Origin: Chlamydomonas reinhardtii
Lineage: Eukaryota; Chlorophyta; Chlorophyceae; Chlamydomonadales; Chlamydomonadaceae
Assembly (NCBI RefSeq): GCF_000002595.2
Contig: NC_057005.1
Span: forward strand, 4,643,422-4,707,421
DNA length: 64,000 nt
Reading direction: 5' to 3'
Under the pieces are notes generated by a model. The model did no database searches and was not told the DNA's origin. It saw nothing but the letters and a program-made list of their open reading frames with translations. Both the position numbers and the translations under genes were made by a program. Positions 22,401-34,490 of the stretch are shown piece after piece. The first letter of the stretch is position 1. Every line of letters begins with the position of its first letter.

Positions 22401-25222
22401 GAACAGCTCAATGACCTTGGAGGCCGTCAGCTGCTCCGTGTACTCCTTGGCGATGTTGACCACCAGCTGCAGGTTCTGCGCCATGTTGCTCACCAGCAGC
22501 TCCTTCAGGCAGTCCAGCGCCCAGTCGCTGGACAGCGTGCCAAAGTACTCCACCAGCGCCTGCGGGTGCGAGGGGCCGTCAGTCCATGCCCGTCATCTGC
22601 CGTCAGACACTACAGGCCGTGTTGCTTCGCTTCGCAGCGATCGACGCCGCGCTCGCTTTTTGGAGCGTCGCGCAAGCGTGAGAGCTTGCGGGCCCGCACC
22701 AAGAACCTCGGCAACAAGGGTAGAGGCGCGGCATTTCGTTCACGCGTGCCGGGGCCCAGCTGCGAGGCGCACCTGGGGGTCGATCGCGTGCGTGTTGATG
22801 ATGCAGCGCTTGATGTCCGACAGGTCGGTGTAGTGCTGCAGCGCGCGCATATACAGGCCGGCCTTCTCGCACAGCTGCGCGATGCGCGGCCGGTCGTAGT
22901 GCGTCAGCGTGCCGCCGGCCAGGATGGCGTCCGCGACCTGTGTGCAAGCGTGGTGCACATACAGAGAAGTTCGCGGTGGGATTAGTGTGGCCGACCCAAA
23001 TCAGTTGTGGCGGGTAGTATTGTACGCTACCCAAACATGGGTGACTCTGTCCTTGCAGTAAGGCGACCGCCTTGGGTGTCCAGTGATTGGCGGCTACCCC
23101 ATCGCCCGGCGCGCTGCGCGCCAGGCCTGTCCGCCCACCTGCGGGTTGGTGACCAGGTTGATCTCCAGCAGCTTGCTCTGCAGCGCCGCCTGCTCCGGCT
23201 TGTCGCCCGACAGCGCGTCCAGCAGGAAGGCGGTCGCCTCGCGGATCATGTTGCGCTGCGGGCGGTAGGGCGTAGGGGTGGGATGAGTAAAACAGGTCAG
23301 CCGGGGGTTTGTCACGCTAGAGCGTGGTTGCATGTGCACGGACCCTTATCCCCAGCTCCAGCTGTCTGGCACCACCACACGCTGGCGTAACCGGTCGCCC
23401 GCCCTGCACCCATGGCTCCACCCCTCAGCTCCTGTTTTCCTACCCGTCCATTATTCACCACCACGCCAATACCATCACCGCTATTGTCACCGCCGGCATC
23501 ACGGCCGCACACACATACACACACCTGCAGGAACAGGTCAGCCATGACGTTGACGTCCACCGGCGGCGGCGTCTGCTTGGCCACCATCTTGGCCAGCGCC
23601 ACGGCGCCGTTGGGGTTGTTCATCATGAGGCTCTGCAGCAGGAACATGTAGTCAAGCTTCTGGCCGCTCTGGCCCGTGTAGGCGATCAGCGCCTGGATGT
23701 CGCCCTTCTCCGCCAGCGTGGCGATGACCTGCAGCGGAGGAGCGCGAGGGCCGTCGCGTGCGCATGAAAGTCAACACACGTAAAACACATTGCGGTACTC
23801 GACCAGTCCAAAGCGCGTAGCACCGCCCGTTGGACAGCCGATGTGATCACATGCATGCATACCGGAAGTACTGCGGCCCGACCACACGCACCTTGGGGCC
23901 GGCGCCGCACTGCTGGTACACCTTGAGCGCGAAGTCCTTGTCGCCCGCCGCGCTGATGGCGTCACCCAGCTCCTCGCACGCCTGTCAGAACGCATGCGTG
24001 GAGAGCCGTCCGTTCTCTAGCAAGCTTCGAACCCGAAGAAACTAGCAAAGCATGCTGCATGCCAGCAATAGCGCCACAGCAGCCCCCTGGGGGTTTCCAG
24101 GCTCTCTCCAGCGCCGTTCCTTCCAAACCCCTAATACCACCACCCTTTGCACACATGGACACAACCCCCCTTTCCTCCTGCCGGATCTCCCCGGCGCTCA
24201 CCTCCAGCTTGCCCTCGCCCCACCAGTTGACCAGCAGGTCCTTCTTGTTCTGGCTCAGCACCAGACTGCGGGGCGCAACAACACGGCTTTAGACACGTGC
24301 CCGCGCACCCATACCAGCTCCCCAACTTGCGCTAGCTGTCGCAAGCCGTGGACCCTATGCCGTCCTTCCACTGCCCCTTCGAGGACGTGTGTGTATCAGG
24401 TTGGGCCCCCACGCAGTTACAACCAACCTGGCAAGCAGAAAACTCCATGCTTCCCACTGCCGAATGCCTTTAATCGCTGGGCCCACACACGCGAGTCCAC
24501 ACCCCTTGCTCCCTAGGCGCATCCACCCCATAACTCACCGCGCCAGCTCCGCCGACTCCGCGGCGTTGAGCTTGCCGCGCTGCAGCAGCACGCCCAGGTA
24601 CACCAGGATGGGCGGCTTCTGGCCGGCGGGCGGCACCACGCCCTTCAGCTTGTCCATCACATCGCGCGTGCGGAGCTGGCCCTGTAGAAACCCAACGCAA
24701 CCCATAGAACGTCCTGTTAGATCCTGCCGCCCGCTTGTGCTATTGTGAAGGCAGCGCCGCCTCACCAGCCCTGTCCTCAAGCTCTCCCATGCCTGAGCTC
24801 ATCTGTCGTGGCATGCCTTCCATTCCTTACTGGGAATAGTGAAAACATCCCCGCCCCTCCCCGCCCCTCGTCTCTGCGCCCCCATCCCCTGCGAGTGTGC
24901 TAGTACAGCACCGCCGGACGGCCCGGCCGCACCTGCGGCGACTCCGCGGCGCACTCCGCCGCCTCCTTGTACTGGCCCGCCGCGAACAGGCGCTCAAACT
25001 GCTGGCCCACCAGCGCCTCCGCGCCCGGCAGGTTGCCGCGCTTGGCCATGGCCATGGCGAGGTCCAGGTTGTTGAGCTGCTGGCTCACGAACGGCACCAT
25101 GGTCGCCTCGTTCACGGTCGCAAGCAGCACCTGGCCGCGCCTGCTCGGGCCCGTCGGAGGAGACGCAGCGGGTCAGTGAGTGCTAGCTGCCGTAGTGCCA
25201 TGCCCAGTCCAGCTACATACGT

Positions 25223-25280
<58 letters not shown>

Positions 25281-27433
25281 GAGTCCAAGTCGCGCGACAC
25301 TGCTCACCGGTTGATAGCGTAGATGCCGCCGGTGCTGTCGCTGGGGCAGGCCAGGAACACGGGGTCCGGGCTGATGCGGTTGCGGTACACGGCGGTGGCG
25401 GACTCCAGGTCGTACACGAACACGAAGCCCAGCTTGGACACCACGTACACCAGCCCGAACTTCTCGCTGATCTGTGCGGGTGTGTATGTGTGTGTATATG
25501 TGTGCATGTGCGCGCGTACAGAGGCGGCGGTCGGTTGTGGGCAACGAACTAGGATGGCACGCTGGCTCACAGGCGCTCGCTGGCGGTTTCGGTAGAACGG
25601 CTGCGGCCGGAGCCGCTGCGAACCGTTTCCTATTGCTGCTCCGCGGCCCCAATCACGCACTATCCTCACACCATTTGCACACACGACCCTTTGCACCAGC
25701 CGTCAGCCTAAGGGAGCGACCCAAGCACCTCAGCAGGGCGTTGCGCACCAACCCAGCTGTCAGAACGCAGGGAACATTGTCGTCGTCAGAGTTTTTGGAC
25801 CCCTCAGCTGCTGCCTGCCGCGCCCATTCCTCCACTTGCCTGCAGCGAGACCGGGAAGTCGTCCGCAAAGTCCGCCGGGAAGAACAGCTCCGCGCTGCGC
25901 TTGATGGCGCCGCCAGCTGCAGTGCAAGCACCGCACACCATTGTCAGTGTCAGCAGCGCCGACGCACGCCCCAAGTACGCATCCAGTGCCTGGCCCCGCA
26001 CGGGTTGCCCCTTGCTGCTTGCCCAACGCCGACTCACCCGCCGCGCCGCCCAGCTCAATGACGTGCAGCTTGGAGATGATCTGCCCGTCCTTCAGGGTCT
26101 TCTGGGCGAACGAGATGACCAGGCTGGGTGTGTCCCGGCCCGTGAACTGTGGCGGCATCCATACACCACACCGACGTGTCAGCGCAGTCAACCGTCAAGG
26201 ACTCACTTCAACGCGAACGGCACATCCGCCTCACACGCCAACCGTTTCCACCTCCTTATCGCTTCTGCTACCAGACCACATAGCAGTCCTTCCACGTCTG
26301 AAGTGGACTTCGGTACCATGTGCACAATCAACGTTCCTGGATGGTAGCCCCTCCGACACCCGTCTTCCTGACAACGCTCCATCCACAGCCGCACAGGCAC
26401 AGGAAACGCAACACACCTTGACATTCGCGAAGGCCGCGGCATGCGCCTCCAGCGGCTGGCTCTTGGCCTGCTCGAAGGAGTACAGCTGCATGAGGCCCTT
26501 CGCCAGCTGCGGCCTGCGTTACAGCAGCACGGCGTCAAGCACCATGGAAGCTGGCCAGCCCAGCGCTGTAGCGCTTTTGGAGGTGCAAGCTAATGCTGTC
26601 ATGGCTGCTCACTCACCGCTCCGGCGCGCCAGGGGCAATGCCGATGAGGACCGCCCACTTGTTGTCCGTGCTAGTGCGGTAGCTGATAATCTGGGAGCCC
26701 GCCAAGTTCGGGGTCCGGTCGAACACCTTGGTGGGAGCATCCGACGCGCCCTGCGTGTTTCACCAGTCACTATGTCAGGGCAGCGGAACATCGAGAGTTG
26801 CGTGTACCTTCCACCCGTATCGACACAACCTCTGCAGCTGCCGCGCGTGCTGGCACGTCCTGTGCCAGCGGCCCCTGGGCGGCCAAGCCCACCCCGGCAA
26901 CCCCGGGGCCTCCCGACCGCCAAAACAGCACCCCCACAGCCCCATGCACTGGACGCACCTCCACGTCCCAGTGGTAGACTGCGCCCGCGGTCACGAGGCC
27001 AAGCATCGTCGGAGTGATCCACTTCCAAAACTCCACCGTCTCCGGCATCTGGTATGCCTTCAGCTTCGTTTTGGTGTCAAGGTTAAACACCTGCAGGGTG
27101 TCGCCTGCAGTGCCCGCGGTCACGGCCTTCAGCGCGATGACCTTCTTGTCAAGGCACATGAGGGCACTGTCCGCGCTGATCTGCCTCCGCGCAGGATTCA
27201 GCGGGTTGGACATGTCCACGATGACCACGGTGTTCTGAGCACCGGTCTCGCGGACGCAAATGTACTTCTCTGACTCCATAGAGACATTCTTGAACGAGAT
27301 GAAGTCCTGCGCAACCCCAATACTGGGGAGCTGCACACCAGAGCGCAGCAGCGGTCAGTAAGCCAGCCACAGACCACCAGGACTCCACACGACTCACCAG
27401 CAGCTTCTCGGACACCAACAACGGGGCTGCCAT
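15576..27433 (-). CDS. CHC1: Clathrin heavy chain
   Basis: There are 31 exons, 1711 residues: 27433-27398, 27330-26959, 26750-26617, 26513-26417, 26146-26038, 25916-25840, 25471-25308, 25140-24933, 24681-24539, 24265-24202, 23981-23892, 23728-23525, 23255-23139, 22937-22773, 22559-22338, 22105-22001, 21821-21724, 21584-21452, 21301-21169, 21062-20981, 20831-20718, 20559-20433, 20221-20060, 19916-19536, 19351-19001, 18808-18681, 18535-18151, 17696-17589, 16602-16415, 16190-16052 and 15875-15576. It follows animal clathrin throughout: N-terminal propeller ([12 protein letters not shown]), then CHCR repeats with [42 protein letters not shown] and [17 protein letters not shown]. It forms the legs of coat triskelia for vesicle budding at plasma membrane and trans-Golgi. 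The C-terminal tail is Gly/His-rich (GGFGG-type repeats), unlike the tail in animals. The intron after exon 6 uses a GC donor. No residue of the core appears missing. Confidence 0.97.
16743..17494. repeat. Five-copy satellite in a clathrin intron
   Basis: A core of about 87 bp, starting TCATATCTTGGTGGTAAAC and ending ATCAGCAGCAACC, recurs at 16743, 16938, 17098, 17248 and 17411 with spacing of about 150-195 bp. The spacers of copies 3 and 4 are also alike (CTTCCGTGCATCTGCCAGTGC). The array fills most of the intron between exons 28 and 29 of the clathrin gene. Copies 1, 3, 4 and 5 are close to identical; copy 2 is the most diverged. Confidence 0.9.
17940..18150 (-). repeat. (CA)n with two module A copies and one module B copy
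   Basis: On the plus strand: a CA tract, module A (17955-17986, CTTTGCGCAACGTTTTCC then TTGTGCTCTTTAAC), a second module A (18007-18050, starting CGCATACACTGTCTTGG), module B (18062-18106), and a further CA tract. Read in the gene's sense, GT repeats start at the donor after exon 27 of clathrin and the modules follow. Confidence 0.85.
19413..19450 (+). repeat. (GT)n tract in the clathrin intron between exons 24 and 25
   Basis: About 38 bp of mostly GT on the plus strand, which is CA in the sense of the gene, on the acceptor side of the intron. Confidence 0.9.
25219..25278 (+). repeat. (CA)n microsatellite in the clathrin intron between exons 7 and 8
   Basis: About 60 bp of pure CA on the plus strand (GT in the sense of the gene), beginning about 30 nt inside the donor of this short intron. 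Confidence 0.95.
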
Positions 27434-28959
27434 TGAGCCCGATAGTGATCCTCGCGCCCGTCCGGTAAACTCCCCTGTGTTTGCGTCCTCTGTCGTATAC
27501 GTGGGGATATAGGAGGGAGTGGGGCCAGCCCCTGTCAACGAAGTTTAGCGTGAAGCTGCGAGCAGAAGTGGGAGACACCCGTGGAATGCGGGAATGCCCA
27601 TGAGCTACGTACGCGGTCTTCCGCAGTCCCAGCGCTCTTTTAGTATATAGCTGCACAGCGCCAACACATTACACACCCAGCGTCATAGCACAAGGGTCTC
27701 GCCTCGCCTGCGACTACGTCGCGTCTCTATGACTCGCAACCACCGAGCGACGCCTGCGGGCCGATTCTAGCCTGCACTTCCCTTGCTTCATATGTTTGCA
27801 TCAGGTCCATGAATGCAACCAGAAGTCATACGGCAGCTCTCAGGCATCGGAGCGACTTGACACATGTCCGACTGTTGCACGCATGCTGCGGGCGGGAATC
27901 CTGGCCTGGACGCTCAATTTGAGCCTGAACGCTCATGGATGCCCAGCAGCAGGGGTGGAGTGGTGCGAGTGTGAAAGCGCGGTTGAGTTCCTGAGAGGGG
28001 CACGGGGAAGTGCGAAGAGAAAGAGGATGTTGACGAAATCCTGAGACCCCCAGCAGCAGACGTTTCATCAGGACGCGGGGCACATGCAGCAGCATGCCGA
28101 CCTCAACAACCACCAACCAGACTCAGATTCCCCTGGGCTGCCTCAGTTGCGCGCAGCGTACCCCTTGCAACCTTGCTGCGCGGATCCGCACCTGCCCAAA
28201 TGACGTGCAAACACCCCGTCACCCGTCCCAAATGGGGGCTCCCACGCGGCGTGGTGCCGCTGCTGTGCTCTGAATGTCACGCGGTGGCGAACAAACTGAC
28301 TGCTGATGCAGGTCGTCGACACTTGAGCGTGTGTGCCGGCGTGCTGCGCTGCCAAGATGCTTGAATGTGTGCCCGATTGGCTTCTCACCGTCCATCCTCC
28401 GTTGAAACGACACTGTCGCACGTTCCTGCTTTTGCCGCCGCGTGATGGCCACACCGTCCCAACAATACGGTCGTGGCGCCAAGCGTGCACTGCTGACGGC
28501 CTGACGCTCAGTACCTCCCCGCCCTGCTACGAAATTACCAAACGCTTCCCACTAGATGCCCCCCTGTACCTGACACATGTTCTTCACTCCGACACTCTGG
28601 CGTACACGCCCCCGGTCTTTGCTACCCATACTCTGAGACAGCCCCTCTACTGCAGCTTCACAAGCACAGTGCATCATATCCTTACATGTACCGCATCAAA
28701 CATAAGTCACCAGACATGAAACTGCGCATTTGGCTGTCGGTGGCACACGTCACTCAATCGTCACCCGCAAGTTCGCCTCCATAACACCCATGCAACGAGT
28801 GTGCAAAGCCGTAGGTAAAGAATTCACGCGTTCTCCTTTGTCCGACATGTACTACTGTCCTTGTAACGCTCGGGCAGATGCACAAGCAGCTCTTGTGCAA
28901 GCACAAACCTTCTGTGCCGTCAAGAAAGAATGCACCGGTTACCCCAGTGGATGGTCACA
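27434..28959. promoter_or_regulatory. Clathrin upstream region and MRS2-like gene 3' UTR
   Basis: 1.5 kb between the clathrin start codon and the stop codon of the Mg2+ transporter gene, both on the minus strand. A minus-strand TGTAA at 28682-28686 would end the transporter transcript after a 274-nt 3' UTR. The rest should hold the clathrin promoter and 5' UTR. Scattered open frames here show no family resemblance or splice logic. Confidence 0.45.
28682..28686 (-). terminator. TGTAA polyadenylation signal, Mg2+ transporter gene
   Basis: Minus-strand TGTAA 274 nt after the stop codon at 28960. Confidence 0.45.
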
Positions 28960-29706
28960 TCAGTTGAAGTAAAGCAGCTTGGCGCGCCACGTGAAGAACA
29001 GGAACAGCACGAACAGTGCGAGCGCGCCGAGCGTCGTGGTCAGCACCACCGCCTTGAACAGATGCGGCCGCATCTGTGGCAGGGTTTGGTTCGATGAGAC
29101 AGGCAAAGAACCACGGGCTTTGCAGCATCCATGCATACCCTCCCCCACCCCGCCCCCAACCCGGACACCGAGCACCCGCGCCAGCTCATATCCCATTAGG
29201 CCACCGCTCCACACCTTCCGTTGCTGTAACGCTGCACCCAGCCGCGGGCCGCACGCACCTGCAGCTTGGAGTCGAGGTTCATGCCAAAGTAGCCGGCCAC
29301 CGCGGTCATGAGCGCTAGCGCGGCGTTGAGGCTGGTGAGGACGAGGTCTATGGTGATGAGCTGGTTGCGGTGCTGGTCCAGCTTGATGGTAACCAGATCC
29401 TCTGTGTCCTTGATGTACTCGTGCACCGTCTGTGCGGGGAGGGATGCGAGTGGGTGGGCGCCGCGCGCGCGTGTGTGTATGTGTGTGTTAACAAGCACAA
29501 GGAAAACATAGCGCAAAGACAGTGTATGCGATGCGATGTGTATGTGTGTATGTGTGTAACTACGGTTTCCATTGTTGCCTCCACGAGTCTCGTGATCGAG
29601 TACTCGGGACAACCTGCGACAGCGAGGCACACCAGGCCTACGCTGCCGCCCCTACGCGCACCTCCTGCCCAGAGCGCACACCTGCTCTGGAGTCCACCGG
29701 AACAAA

Positions 29707-29779
<73 letters not shown>

Positions 29780-30271
29780 GTGTGTGTGTGTGTGGAGAGG
29801 GTGGGAGACAGAAGGAAAGCCGATGTGGTGTCCCGGATGTGCTGTCTTAGCGTATTCTTTCGCAATCACGTGGTCCCAGCTGCCCCCAACCCGCTCCGGC
29901 ACCCCCTGTGCACATGGTTACACACCCTCCTGCCCGCGTGCCCCTTTCTGACTACGTGAACGGCGGGCCGGGTCCCGGGTCCAGGGTTGTTGCAGGCTGA
30001 GAATTGACAGCCACACACACACACAGCCACACACACAGCGCCACACACACACACACGGTACCGTGAGCACATGCATGGGTTTGCACCCTTGAGAGCGTGT
30101 GGACACTAATCCCCCCTCGAGGTTAGAGTAGCGGGGGTTGCGCGATTTCCGGTTGGTAAGACCGGCGGCTCACCGCGGCAGGTATGCGAGGTAACTTCAG
30201 GTAACATCCGTAAACCGTCGCTTTGCTGCATCGCATACACTGTCTTTGCGCAACGTTTTCCTTGTGCTCTT

Positions 30272-30329
<58 letters not shown>

Positions 30330-33300
30330 GCAGGCGATTGAAGGTGTGGTCCACCTGCATGAAGTACGCCTCCAGCAACATCTCCACCGCCGCCGTCTCA
30401 GCCTCGTCGATGGACGAGTCGGAGGAGGAGTCGGAAGAGGAGTCGGAGGCGTCGCCGCCCGCACCCGGCGGGCCGCCGGGCGCGCCGCCGCTCATGTTCC
30501 GGAGCTGTGGAGTGGGGGGGTTACATTCATGATTAGTTAAGGGGGGGGGGGAGCACGCGCAGCAGCGTGGTAAGAATCAGGCCAACCAGAGGATCCATCA
30601 GACCGCGTAAGGCGCCCATCGCGTCTGCTACTGCCCAGCCGTACGCGTTTGTACCGGCATGTGGGCGTGCAGTGGAGTAGCCGTCACGAAAGACGGAATA
30701 AGAATCCACAACTTTGAAAGTGCCGACGTAAGCAAGCAAGCGCGTTTTCTGAGCTGGACTGTACGCACCAGGCCGGACGACAGTCGCGACAGGTCGCCCG
30801 GCTTCATCGACACCTGGCGCGACAGCTCGGCGCCCGTCAAGTGCAGGCGGTGCATGTCGCCGTCGTCGTTCAGGAAGCGCTCCAACACCTGCGGCGGCCG
30901 CAGTAGCGCGCAGGCGAACCGGATCGAGCTAGGTAACTTGCGTGTGGCGCGCGTGGCAGTGTGGCCGCGCAGGCGGCGCCGGATCCATGACTCATGACTT
31001 GTTGAGAGCGGTGTGTGCAGGCGAAGGCCGGCAACATCCCTGCCGCAACACTTGGACAGCTGTTGGGCTCTCAAGCGCCTGCTCCATGCTTTCTCAGGTC
31101 CGGACACGCGCGGGCCGCACCTCGCGCACGGACTCGACGTTGGTTGTGAGCCGCACCAGCCGGTTCTTGATGCGGCGGGCCTTTTCCAGGTTGAACGCCG
31201 TCACCTGCGACCGATAGGTGGCGGCGTTGAGATTGTAACTAGGAACTCTGTGAGCATGGGTTGGAGGCTCAGCTTCCGGGGCCGCTAGAACCCGGCGTGG
31301 GGAGGCCACCGGACAGGCGCAAGCAGGGGGGCGTCCCGCCGCGCCGCCCTGCAGTCGCCGCACCTTGTGCGTGAGTGCGTCCAGTGTGGGATAGGCGTCA
31401 CTCTCAAGCGCCTTTGTCGCCGCGTCCAGATGCGCGGCCGTCTGCAGCGAGGGCAGCCACACACACAGCACACACCGAACAGCCAACGTCAGCGTCCATT
31501 CCCGGGGCCCTTCCGCCGCCACACGAGACACCAAACGTAATGAGCACACTCCAGCAACCCGATCGCCACGCGTTGGCGCCGCACACGTTAGTGCGTGGTA
31601 CACCCTGCCACGTACTGCAGCGCTCCCGCGCCGGAGGTGCAAGCAACCTAACCCCGCTGCTGTCCTGACGCATCGCGCGCGCCTGCCGGCAAATGTGCCA
31701 CCACGACGTGCCACGTGGCCCACCCACGCCTCGCCACGCCACACCACGCCACGCACCATGTCCAGGCACACCTCCAGCACCTTGAGCTCGAAGGGCAGCT
31801 GCAGTGAGCTGTAGCCCGAGCTGGCAGTCACCTGCGTGGAGCCACCAGGCGGCGGCGGGAAGTCAAGAGACGCCCGGGAGTCAGGCGGCGATGGAGGTGA
31901 TACGGATTGATGAACGCATTCGCCTCCACGGTGTATGGGAATTCCGTGGTTCGGATTCTTGCCAACCTAGCCCCAGCCACTGCCACAGCTGTCCTCGCCG
32001 CGTGCAGCCACCTGTAATCCGCTGCCGCCGTTCCGTGCACGTCGCCATTGTAGCCGCCGTCCTGCCAGCGGGTCAGCTGGCCCCAACACCCACCTGGCTA
32101 GACGTGCCGAATAGGCCCATGTAGGTGCGCCCGCTGGGAGCCCCGCCGCCGCCGTGCGTGGAGGGGTTGTTATCAGACGCCAACTGCACACGGGCGCAAA
32201 GACACGGGCAGCGGCAGTGCCAGCGGGGGCATGGGTGACGCGCGCAGTGATTCAGCCGCCCTGGGGCCACGGAAAAAACCGTATCAACCGGACGCAGCCC
32301 TGCTGCCGGCAACCATACATGAACAGGTCAAACTGCCTCCGCCCACCTTGGCCTTAAGCTCCGCCACGAATGCCGCCGCCAGCTCGCCGCCCTCGTCCGG
32401 CGACACCACCAGGCAATAGTCCAGAGTAATCACGGCCTGAGGGCGGGCGGGTGTGGGCCCGACGAGTCAGTCCCATCATCATCACAAAGCCCACCCGGTC
32501 ATGGAAATGCAAGACGAACACGCAAATAGTAACCTTCGGTCGTCGGCCGTCGGTAGTCCGTAGGACAGGTCCCGCCGGGCGCCATCCCCGCACAATACCA
32601 CCCAGGCTCAACGCTCGTCACCTGGGCTTTGGGGTGCGACAGCAGCGCCCCTCCCAGCCCTGCGCCTTGCCTGGTGCCGCCCCGCGCCCCTCTCCCGCCT
32701 CCCGCGCCCCTACCTTGATGTGCCACAGGTTGACGATGATGGCTTTGTCGCGGTCCAGGATGGCGGGCGGCGTGGCGGACGTCAGGTCCAGCAGCCGCAG
32801 GTCGCGCGCCTGCACGCCCAGCTTGTGCATCAGCTGCGCGGCGGCGGGGGATGCAGGGCGTCGCTAAGTCAGGCGACGGCAGTGATGAGCGGAGAGGCGG
32901 GACATGCTGCAGATCGGCGGCCAGGGCTGACAGGCAAGGGGTGCAGCGAAGGCAAGGCGAGGGAGTCGAGGGCGCGCCGCGGAGACAGCTGGCCATAGGA
33001 GGGTACCGGTAAGTCGTGATCACCTTGTGCCTGTCCACCCGGATGATGGTGTCATTCCCCTTGAAGTCAATCTGTGTGCATATCAACACGACGCCACCGA
33101 CAGCATTTGTGTGAGCAGGCTTTGGCCAACATGGGACAAGTCGTGCCTCTGCGGCCTCCCCCCTGCCACCCGCATGCTCTCGTTGGCTCGTTGCCATCAC
33201 CGGCGCGAGACACTGCCCCCACCGCGCCGCCCGGCGCGGCACACCCTACCACAGCTCCACCTCCTACCCTCACTCCTCCAGCTGCATCAACTCTCCTACC

Positions 33301-34490
33301 TCACCACTACCCGCACCTCCCCGCCCCTGCTGTCTGCTAGCTCACTAGATCCTTCACCTCTCACGGAAATGCTGAAAACAACTCCCTCCCTCCCCCGGGC
33401 CACCCCCCCACACACACACACACACCGACCGCACCTTGAGCCAGTTGCTGGACAGCAGCGGCGCCTTCTTGGGCTTCTCGCTGCGGTGCTTGCGGTCGCG
33501 ATGCGCGCGCGGGCCCATCCCCATGTCCATGCCCATGCCGCCCCCGTGCCCGTCCGCGTCGGCGCCGTCCGGCTCCTCCCGCCCGCCGCCGTTGCCCGCC
33601 GCCGCCGCGAATGGTCCACCCAGGTGCAGCGTCCCCGCCAGCGTCGACGCCAGCCCGCCCAGCGCCTCGCTAAAGGCGTCAGCGAGGCCAGACACGACGC
33701 CGGCGGCGCCGCCCCCGCCTTCGGATTCCCGCCGCCCGCCGGTGGCACCGTGTTCGTCGTCGGTTGGGCCGCCGCGTGACCCGTGCGACGGGTCGATCGC
33801 GCCACTAGACACGTGGCGCATGAGGCCGCCGCCGCCGCCGCCGCCACTGGCAAGTCCGGAGCTGGTCAGGCCGCCGCCCGCCTCCACGTCGGCGCCCATG
33901 CCAGCACCGCCGGCGGCGGCGTCGCGCGCGTCGCGCAGGCTCCGGAAGGGCGCCAGCACCAAGCCGCCGCCGGCGCCGCCGGCCGCCATGCCGCTGACGC
34001 CGCCCGCAGACACGCGGTGCGAGCGCGAGATCGTGCCCGGAGCTGACTGCTCCTCCGCAACCTCGTCCTCTCGCACGACCCCCGTGGCGAAGTGGCTGGA
34101 CGTGCGGTGGCCGTGCAGCGAGGGCGCCGGCGGCATGGGCTCCTCCTCCGCAATGGGGTGGTCCGTGGGCTGGGCGGATACATCCTGGATGCCGGGTGAG
34201 CGCAGGAGCGACCGGCTTCAGCGCAGCAGGGCAGGCTCTGCATAGATTCCGCGGTCGCCCCGGCACGCAGCTGCCCACACGAACCGCGGTGGCCCAAGTT
34301 CCCAGCAAACAGAGCTCCACGAGCGCATCAAAAGTGCCCCGTTCATTTCTTTATCTTTTATGCTTACGGTGTCTGCGTGTGTGCGAACAGCCTCCGCTGC
34401 CTTGTCATAGAGCTCGTAAAGCTCATTGTATCGCCCTCCCCTGCTCCGCCGGCTGAGCTTGTCGAATGACGGAGGTGTGCGGTCCACCAT
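28960..34490 (-). CDS. MRS2/CorA-type magnesium transporter
   Basis: Thirteen exons: 34490-34368, 34184-33435, 33071-33024, 32833-32714, 32436-32347, 32183-32094, 31831-31757, 31441-31364, 31204-31121, 30888-30769, 30504-30328, 29429-29259 and 29073-28960. They give 679 residues, longer than typical MRS2 proteins (about 380-450) because exon 2 adds 250 Gly/Ala/Ser-rich residues with a Met/Gly/Asp run near the N terminus. The core fits the family: IDFKGNDTIIRVDRHK, RDLRLLDLTSATPPAILDRD, a helical region with LPFELKVLEVCLD, then the first membrane helix ending in the signature GMN (residues 634-636), and a second helix (about 651-671) before a short basic tail. CorA/MRS2 proteins are pentameric Mg2+ channels. 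Which membrane it serves is not clear from the sequence; I see no strong transit peptide. Confidence 0.88.
29708..29793 (+). repeat. (GT)n microsatellite
   Basis: About 85 bp of GT on the plus strand with two single-base interruptions, inside the inverted-repeat intron. Confidence 0.95.
30275..30326 (+). repeat. (CA)n microsatellite at a donor site
   Basis: About 52 bp of CA on the plus strand. In the gene's sense it is (GT)n, and its first GT is the splice donor of exon 11. Confidence 0.95.

Larger units (their letters stand above)
29430..30327 (-). other. Intron with terminal inverted repeats (MRS2-like gene, between exons 11 and 12)
   Basis: In sense, the intron opens with (GT)n at the donor (30327-30275), then module A (30274-30228), further GT tracts (30056-30010), then CA tracts (29792-29710 and about 29570-29535), then module A in inverted orientation (29534-29488), CA repeats and the acceptor at 29430. 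The two module copies match at about 43 of 47 positions. The whole intron is therefore a near-symmetric inverted structure with splice sites at its ends. Confidence 0.85.
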
